Assembly: GCA_964569295.1 (NCBI GenBank)
Contig: CAZMVU010000090.1
Coordinates: forward strand, 1 to 17,869
Reading direction: 5' to 3'
Length of the DNA stretch: 17,869 nt
Source of the DNA: CAZMVU01 sp964569295
GTDB taxonomy: Bacteria; Hydrogenedentota; Hydrogenedentia; Hydrogenedentales; JAGMZX01
Made by a program: the position numbers and the translations under genes. The notes below the pieces were generated by a model. That model was not told where the DNA came from. It searched no databases and saw nothing but the letters and a program-made list of their open reading frames with translations. Of this stretch, positions 13,432 to 17,869 are shown piece by piece. How positions within the stretch are numbered: the stretch's first letter is position 1; the number at the start of each line of letters is the position of its first letter.

Positions 13432-14718
13432 ATGGGTAAAACAACACGGTGGAGCAGCGCACGGACCGGTGGTCTGTGGATGGCTGTGCTGCTGTTGGCT
13501 GCGAGCGCCGGCGCACAACAGGGCCTGCCGGGCGATGTAAACCTGGACGGCGCGATTAATGTGCTTGACGTGCAGGGTTCGGTCAACATGGCCATCGGCG
13601 AGGACGGCCCGGTGCAGGAAGCGGATGTAGACGCGAATGCGGCGGTGGATGTGCGCGATGTGCAGGCCATTATCAACACCACGCTGGGTACCGGCGGTTT
13701 GGTGCAGCCGGTCGCGGGCACCCTCGGTTCGCGCCGGGATGCCGGCGACTACGTGGCTGTCGCTGTATCACAGGACGGCCGGTACGCCCAAGCGGCCGTC
13801 GACCCGGAAACAGGCGGCTTCCAACTGACGCTCGGGGTCGGCACGGCATGGAGTATCGCGCTTGTGCGCGCTGACCCACAGGCAGAGAGCAGCACCCCGC
13901 TCCTGTTCGACGTGGCCGGTATGGAGTCGTCGACCATCCCCCTTCTCCAACTCGCCACAGGCGGGCCCATCGAGTTGGGGTTGATCATCCCCGGCGATAC
14001 CTATGCCCTGGCGGAAGACCTTCGCGAACTGCTGGCGCAAACGAATGAGCCCATCGATTTACACGATTACGACGACAACGGCCTCGCCGACGCGGTGGAT
14101 GAGTTGGTGTTTCCACTGCCACTGTCCATTCCCATCATCGGCTTCGAGCTGCCCCCAGAACTGGATGTGGATAATCTGACGGCGAAGGTGTCCCAATGTC
14201 TGGACACGGCCTACGACGGCGCAGCGCCGTTACCGGCTCTGACCGGGATGGAGCAGAACGGCGTGCCGGACTTTGCCGACCCCATGCTCCACTGCTTCGA
14301 ACAGGCGCTCAACCAGTGGCTGGTAGATGCCGAAACCGGGCTGAGCCCGAGTGTGATCGATTTCTATGTGGACTTTGTGGCGGATATGATCGAGGACGAA
14401 TTGCCGGAATGGCTGGCCACCTTCGAACACCCCGATCTCACGGACTTAAACGGGAACTACATTCCCGATTACCTGGAAGACCACTTGAGTGTGCCCGGCG
14501 TGTTCGACAATGGTGCGTTGGGCATAAACGCCGCAGGCATACCCTATTACATGCAGGACAGTACGGGCAACGGCATCCCGAACCTGTGGGATCCGGCCGC
14601 CGCTACCGGCGACGATGTCGATGCCGACGGTGTACCCAATGATCGCGATATCGACGCCGACAACGACGGCGTACCGAATTACGCAGACGCCGAACCGCTG
14701 AACCCGGACGTCCAGTGA
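13432..14718 (+). CDS. Secreted protein with N-terminal dockerin and C-terminal TSP3-like calcium repeats
   Basis: This is a 428-aa protein. ATG 13432 has AAAGGAG about 11 nt upstream. Residues 1-29 form a signal peptide (WMAVLLLAASAGA). A dockerin-like pair follows: GDVNLDGAINVLDVQGSVN (Asp35, Asn37, Asp39, Asp46) and ADVDANAAVDVRDVQAIIN (Asp65, Asp67, Asn69, Asp76); the second loop lacks the usual Gly and may bind calcium weakly. Residues 95-200 look like a beta-rich carboxypeptidase-regulatory-like domain. Residues 205-330 are mixed, with a helical part around 285-325 and two Cys (256 and 288). The C-terminus has repeated aspartate loops, DLNGNYIPDYLED, DSTGNGIPNLWDP and DADGVPNDRDIDADNDGVPN, like thrombospondin type 3 repeats. 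It is first in a run of four tightly spaced genes. Having the dockerin at the N-terminus is less common than at the C-terminus. Confidence 0.82.
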   Translation: MGKTTRWSSARTGGLWMAVLLLAASAGAQQGLPGDVNLDGAINVLDVQGSVNMAIGEDGPVQEADVDANAAVDVRDVQAIINTTLGTGGLVQPVAGTLGSRRDAGDYVAVAVSQDGRYAQAAVDPETGGFQLTLGVGTAWSIALVRADPQAESSTPLLFDVAGMESSTIPLLQLATGGPIELGLIIPGDTYALAEDLRELLAQTNEPIDLHDYDDNGLADAVDELVFPLPLSIPIIGFELPPELDVDNLTAKVSQCLDTAYDGAAPLPALTGMEQNGVPDFADPMLHCFEQALNQWLVDAETGLSPSVIDFYVDFVADMIEDELPEWLATFEHPDLTDLNGNYIPDYLEDHLSVPGVFDNGALGINAAGIPYYMQDSTGNGIPNLWDPAAATGDDVDADGVPNDRDIDADNDGVPNYADAEPLNPDVQ

Positions 14719-14740
14719 GACAAGAGCCAGGCAGCCGCCC

Positions 14741-15550
14741 ATGAGGGATCAGGTTGATAGCGGCGCGCGCACGCGGCGCTGGCCGGCTATGGCGGTGGTG
14801 ATCGCCGTTATGGCTTCGATCGCCTTGGCCGCAGAGTTGCGCGTCGGCGAGGAAATCGCCGACCCCGGCGAGGCCGGGGTGCGCGTGCCGGTGAACATGG
14901 TGCCCGGCGATGGGGAAAGTGTGGCCGCAGTGCAGTTCGATCTGGTGTACGACACCGGCGCTTTTCCCAGTTTCGGCGCGGAGCCGGGCGAAACCGCCGA
15001 GGCCGCCGGTAAAACGGTGCTGACGAGCACCCCGGAAGCAGGAAGATTGCGCGTGATTGTGAGTGGCTTGAACCAGAACGTCATCGCCGAGGGCACGGTG
15101 GTGCACACCGTGCTCGATGTGGCCGCCACCGCCCCCGATCGGGCGTTCCCGCTCACCGTGGAAAACGCAATCCTGGCCGCGCCAGACAGTACGGCCGTTC
15201 CGGTGGATGCGTACAACGGGACGCTATATGTCGGCGATGCGGCCATGCACTCGGCCGATACGAATGGCGATCACATCATCAGCCTCTCCGAGTTGTTGCG
15301 CGTTATCCAGTTGTTCAATCAGGGCGAGTTCCATTGTGACCACACGACCGAGGACGGCTATGCCACGGGGCCCGGCGACCAGACGTGCCCGCACCACGAC
15401 AGCGATTATCTGGAACCGCGCAACTGGCGCATCGACCTGTCGGAATTGCTGCGTCTCATCCAGTTCTTCAACGCCGGCGGATACCGCACCGCCCTCTCCT
15501 CCACCGAAGACGGCTTCGCCCCGGGCCGGGCCATGAGGGCCGCACCGTGA
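14741..15550 (+). CDS. Secreted cohesin-domain protein with double SELLR dockerin-like module
   Basis: This is a 269-aa protein starting 22 nt after the previous stop; the ribosome site is weak. Residues 1-31 form a signal peptide (AMAVVIAVMASIALAA). Residues 32-165 form a cohesin-like beta-sandwich: VRVPVNMVPGDGESVAAVQF, then AAGKTVLTSTPEAGRLRVIV, the shared motif SGLNQNVIAEGTVVHTVLDV, and a final VDAYNGTLYVG strand. Residues 170-262 hold two SELLR modules: SADTNGDHIISLSELLRVIQ (Asp173, Asn175, Asp177, Glu184) and NWRIDLSELLRLIQFFN, each followed by TEDGY or TEDGF. This layout is almost the same as the C-terminus of the EF-hand protein at 9659. A protein with both a receptor domain and a docking-like module could act as an adaptor. 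The stop overlaps the next start by one base (TGATG), so translation is probably coupled. Confidence 0.82.
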   Translation: MRDQVDSGARTRRWPAMAVVIAVMASIALAAELRVGEEIADPGEAGVRVPVNMVPGDGESVAAVQFDLVYDTGAFPSFGAEPGETAEAAGKTVLTSTPEAGRLRVIVSGLNQNVIAEGTVVHTVLDVAATAPDRAFPLTVENAILAAPDSTAVPVDAYNGTLYVGDAAMHSADTNGDHIISLSELLRVIQLFNQGEFHCDHTTEDGYATGPGDQTCPHHDSDYLEPRNWRIDLSELLRLIQFFNAGGYRTALSSTEDGFAPGRAMRAAP

Positions 15551-16671
15551 TGGGCCGGCGCACATACGGCGTGGTTGCGGCCGCCTTGCTGTGCCTGGGC
15601 GCACCGGCCTTCGCGGCGGATCTCGTGGCGGAAACTCCCGCCGCCGCCGGCAATTTACTGGCCGTGCCGGTGACCCTGTGGCCGGGCGCGGGGGAATCGG
15701 TAGCAAGCCTGCAAGTGGACGTCGTTGTCGGCAGCGGCTATGCGCTGCACAGCGTCGAGCCGGCCGCGGCCGCCACGGCCGCCGGTAAGGAAGTGGTTTT
15801 CGCGCAGGACGGTGCGAATGCGCGGCTCATTATCGCCGGGTTCAACCAACGCCGCATCGATCCCGGCGCCATTGCCACGGTATACCTGGCGCCCGAAAGC
15901 GGCAATCCGGCGGGCGCACATTTGCGCCTGGAACAGGCCCTGGCGGCAGATGCGGCGGGCAAAGCATTGCCCGTGACCGCCAACGTCACCCCCAAGAGTG
16001 AGGCCGGGCCGGATACGCCAGACAACCCGGAAGCCGCGCCACCCGCACCAGAACAAAGCGAACCGGAACGCGGCCCGCGCAACGCTTCTGCCGGCACCAA
16101 CCCGGATCGGCGCGGAGAATCGAAAACCCTCGGCGATCTGCTCGCGGCATGGGACGCCCGGTTACAGGCCGATGAGGACGCGGCGAATCGTATACACCCT
16201 GCCGGGCCGGGACCCCCAGCGCAAGGCCATACACCAGACCCGGACCCGGGCAGCGCCCCGGCCGGTTCGCGTGGCCCGCGAAGTCAGAAGCCTGACCGGG
16301 GCGCAGCCGCTGCTGGAAACGGCGAAAACGATGGCGGCATGCGCATGATGAGGCCCTGCAACGAACCCGCCATCGTGCGGCTGGCGGACAACGAGGGCGC
16401 GCAGGAAAACAACCCGGCCTTCGACGCCACCACCAAGGGGCAACCGGACGCCGCGTATCCCGGAGGTCCAGAAGACAGGCACGCGGCGGCACGTCCCGCC
16501 GCCAGCCAGACACACCGGCGGGCGAGGCCCGCGGATATAGCCTGGTTCGCCGGCCGCGCAGACAGCTCCGTGGGGGATGTGGCCTGGTTCCGCTGGGGCG
16601 GCCTGGTGCTGATCGCCGCTATCCTTGCGCTGGTTCATGCGCTGCGGCGGCGCTTGTTCGGGAGGGGCTGA
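15550..16671 (+). CDS. Membrane-anchored cohesin-domain protein
   Basis: This is a 373-aa protein whose ATG overlaps the preceding stop by one base; GAGGG lies about 11 nt upstream. Residues 1-22 form a signal peptide (TYGVVAAALLCLGAPAFA). Residues 23-148 are a cohesin-like domain with LLAVPVTLWPGAGESVASLQ, ATAAGKEVVFAQDGANARLI and IIAGFNQRRIDPGAIATVYL, clearly related to its two neighbours. Residues 150-340 are disordered, rich in Pro, Ala, Glu, Asp and Arg, and would act as a stalk. A hydrophobic helix, GGLVLIAAILALVHAL, then RRRLFGRG forms a C-terminal anchor with a basic tail, leaving the cohesin outside the membrane. This is the natural scaffold anchor of the cluster. The stalk has a few hydrophobic patches (AWFAGRADSSVGDVAWF) that I cannot explain. 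Confidence 0.8.
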   Translation: MGRRTYGVVAAALLCLGAPAFAADLVAETPAAAGNLLAVPVTLWPGAGESVASLQVDVVVGSGYALHSVEPAAAATAAGKEVVFAQDGANARLIIAGFNQRRIDPGAIATVYLAPESGNPAGAHLRLEQALAADAAGKALPVTANVTPKSEAGPDTPDNPEAAPPAPEQSEPERGPRNASAGTNPDRRGESKTLGDLLAAWDARLQADEDAANRIHPAGPGPPAQGHTPDPDPGSAPAGSRGPRSQKPDRGAAAAGNGENDGGMRMMRPCNEPAIVRLADNEGAQENNPAFDATTKGQPDAAYPGGPEDRHAAARPAASQTHRRARPADIAWFAGRADSSVGDVAWFRWGGLVLIAAILALVHALRRRLFGRG

Positions 16672-16677
16672 CGCTCC

Positions 16678-17340
16678 ATGGCATCCTATGCAGTATGCAC
16701 TCCGCGCCCGCTGGCGGTACTCGCCGGTGCGGTGCTTTGTGCAGTGGCCGCCACCGCCCATGCCGCCACTTTGACCGCGGGCACGGCCGAAGCCACACCC
16801 AATACCGAAAACGTACGCATCGCGGTCACGCTCGATACCGCAGCAAACGACGCCATTTCGGGCATTCAATTCGACCTGACGTTTGACCCCGCCGCCGCCG
16901 CACTGGAAGACATCACCGCCGGCTCCGCGGCCGAGGACGCCCAGAAAAGCGTGTCTTTCAACACCATCGAGCAGGGCCGGTGCCGCGTCATTGTGGCCGG
17001 CCTGAATCAGAATCTCATCGGCGAGGGAACCCTCGCGTTGTTGCATTTCGACATCCCCGAACACGCCATCAACGGCACCCACACCATCACCCTGGACAGC
17101 CTCGTGATGTCGGACCCGCGTGGGCGCGCCGTTTCCGCCACGGGCACGGCCGGCACGCTCACCATTACCGGCGGAGCCGACCCGCCGCCGCCCACACCCG
17201 GCTGCGGCTGCGGCACGACGGCGGGGCGCGGCAAAACCGGCGCATCAACCGCGTTGCTGGCAACCCTGGCGCTTGTGCTGGGCACACACGCCGCGAAGCC
17301 CCGGCCGCGATCGCTACCGCCCAAGACATTTTTGCGGTAA
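16678..17340 (+). CDS. Cohesin-domain protein with CGCG-type C-terminal sorting-like tail
   Basis: This is a 220-aa protein starting 6 nt after the previous stop, with GGGAGGGG about 11 nt upstream inside the preceding gene. Residues 1-29 form a signal peptide (LAVLAGAVLCAVAATAHA). Residues 30-165 are a cohesin domain: VRIAVTLDTAANDAISGIQF, FDLTFDPAAAALEDITAGSA, VIVAGLNQNLIGEGTLALLH, ITLDSLVMSDPRG. It is the most classical cohesin of the three. After a PPPPTP linker comes GCGCG (175-179), a short hydrophobic helix (residues 189-203) and a basic tail, KPRPRS. This three-part end resembles C-terminal sorting signals such as MYXO-CTERM, in which a Cys-containing motif, a helix and basic residues direct surface attachment. 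Whether such a sorting enzyme exists in this organism cannot be seen here. The last residues, PPKTFLR, lie in a hairpin with a sequence that recurs at the window end. Confidence 0.82.
   Translation: MASYAVCTPRPLAVLAGAVLCAVAATAHAATLTAGTAEATPNTENVRIAVTLDTAANDAISGIQFDLTFDPAAAALEDITAGSAAEDAQKSVSFNTIEQGRCRVIVAGLNQNLIGEGTLALLHFDIPEHAINGTHTITLDSLVMSDPRGRAVSATGTAGTLTITGGADPPPPTPGCGCGTTAGRGKTGASTALLATLALVLGTHAAKPRPRSLPPKTFLR
17315..17339 (+). terminator. Possible hairpin at the 3' end of the cohesin operon
   Basis: TACCGC (17315-17320) and GCGGTA (17334-17339) flank a 13-nt loop that ends in TTTTT. The hairpin covers the stop codon region of the last cohesin gene. A second small stem, GTTGC-AGAATC-GCAAC, follows at 17343-17358. 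Neither has the classic stem-then-T-run order, so terminator function is a guess. Confidence 0.3.
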
Positions 17341-17366
17341 CCGTTGCAGAATCGCAACAGGCCGTC

Positions 17367-17386
17367 ATTTCCGCGCAGGCGGGAAT
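17367..17386. repeat. Short palindrome of the widespread GCGGGAATCCAG type
   Basis: ATTTCCGC (17367-17374) and GCGGGAAT (17379-17386) pair with one mismatch around GCAG, in the setting GTCATTTCCGCGCAGGCGGG. This string closely resembles a short intergenic palindrome common in many bacteria. Confidence 0.75.
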
Positions 17387-17506
17387 CCAGAGCCGACGTG
17401 CTATGTAAACCTATGGCTCGGGCTTTCTGCCCTGTGACGTGCGGGGCGCCAAATGACCTGGGCAATCTGGCCCGTGATAGCCACGCCGTTGGCGCTACTT
17501 TGGAGT

Positions 17507-17524
17507 GCGGTGGCTTGCCACCGC
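17507..17524. repeat. Short palindrome GCGGTGGC-TT-GCCACCGC
   Basis: The two 8-bp arms (17507-17514 and 17517-17524) are perfectly complementary. It is preceded by TTTGGAGT and resembles short intergenic hairpins seen in repeat-rich genomes of this type. A second hairpin, GCGGGC-GAAAAACC-GCCCGC, follows at 17563-17582. Confidence 0.75.
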
Positions 17525-17607
17525 TATTGCGCGCGTGGGTGAAGTGTGTGTGGGTGTCCAAGGCGGGCGAAAAACCGCCCGCAGTTATCACCTCGGATGA
17601 TGCTTCG

Positions 17608-17766
17608 AGGGAAGGGAGCGACGCAGCCCCCTGCGTCCTCTTAACACCGTTTCTGTCGACGGGGAAAAATGACCGCAGATGACGCAGATGACACAGATGA
17701 AGAGATTGCCTGGAATGGGGAAGTACAATTAGTACGTAACGTAATGGGATCTGTCCGTGAAACTTT
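17608..17766. repeat. Dispersed ~165-bp repeat, copy C (diverged)
   Basis: It shares GAGGGAAGGGAG, GCGTCCTCTTAACACCG, TTTCTGTCGACGGGGAAA, ACCGCAGAT and the closing ATCTGTCCGTGAAACTTTC with copies A and B, in the same orientation. The middle is replaced by three tandem 9-nt units ending in CAGAT (17671-17700), and the terminal palindrome has lost most of its left arm. It is in the gene-free tail (17341-17869). Confidence 0.85.
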
Positions 17767-17810
17767 CATCTCCTGGCCGGCAAAGATGTTTGGATCGGAG
17801 GAGGAAATAG

Positions 17811-17837
17811 ACAGGATGGACAAGATGGACAAGATGA
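17811..17837. repeat. Tandem 9-nt repeat, ACA(G/A)GATGG type
   Basis: Three consecutive units read ACAGGATGG, ACAAGATGG and ACAAGATGA. Short tandem units of this kind sit in intergenic DNA. The window ends 32 nt later, so the full extent cannot be seen. Confidence 0.8.
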
Positions 17838-17869
17838 AGAAAAGAAGACACTACTGTCCAAGACATTTT

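Noticed and set aside
17344..17682. Open frame of 112 codons in the tail region
   Set aside because: It contains strings such as FPRRRESR and LECGGLPPLL, which are translations of short intergenic repeats, and there is no ribosome site.
17641..17832. Minus-strand frame starting MSILSILSI
   Set aside because: This is the translation of the tandem GATGGACAA units and of repeat copy C.
17671..17837. CRISPR array suggested by repeated CAGAT and ACAAGATGG units
   Set aside because: The units are only 9 nt and tandem without spacers, and no cas gene is present.
1..17869. tRNA, rRNA or riboswitch
   Set aside because: I looked for cloverleaf arms with a TTCGA-type T loop and for common riboswitch cores in the gaps and saw none. 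A covariance-model scan would be needed to be certain.

Overview
The window is GC-rich bacterial chromosome. I read it as a member of the Planctomycetota/Lentisphaerota neighbourhood, most likely Hydrogenedentota-like. The reasons are a processing-associated pseudopilin, a long secreted EF-hand protein with (Glu-Gly)n linkers, modules ending in SELLR-x-IQFFN, dockerin and cohesin domains on small secreted proteins, and many short dispersed intergenic repeats. The assignment rests on remembered family traits and not on any search.

Layout. 1-1643: a pseudopilin gene on the minus strand, flanked by two direct copies of a ~165-bp dispersed repeat. 1644-4320: a Tat-exported ABM-fold protein, an EamA transporter and carA, all on plus. 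4379-5383 (minus): a 3'(2'),5'-bisphosphate nucleotidase. 5750-6706 (plus): a divergent NagB-family isomerase. 6661-7581 (minus): a GH95-type N-terminal domain cut short at its 3' end and invaded by a palindrome at its 5' end. 7583-8497 (minus): folD. 8788-9573 (plus): a small secreted propeller-like protein ending at a good terminator. 9659-11947 (minus): a 762-aa calcium-binding protein with 14 EF-hand loops, three EG linkers, a beta-sandwich and a double SELLR module.

12156-17340 is the most interesting part. Two divergent dockerin proteins (12156-12656 minus, 12813-13286 plus) share a promoter region. They are followed by a tight four-gene plus-strand run: a dockerin/TSP3-like protein, a cohesin with a double SELLR module, a cohesin with a C-terminal membrane anchor, and a cohesin with a CGCG-plus-hydrophobic C-terminal sorting-like tail. 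Three cohesins and three dockerins therefore sit in about 5.2 kb with no recognisable catalytic domain. This looks like a compact calcium-dependent surface scaffold: anchors, an adaptor and docking clients. 17341-17869 holds no gene I can support and is packed with short palindromes and repeats, including a third copy of the large repeat.

How the genes fit together. The housekeeping genes (carA, folD, nucleotidase) are ordinary and unrelated to each other. The secreted genes share calcium loops: EF-hands, dockerins and SELLR loops all follow D-x-[DN]-x-D spacing. The SELLR module links the large EF-hand protein to the cohesin operon, so I infer one extracellular system. All domain calls are by eye and no similarity search was run.
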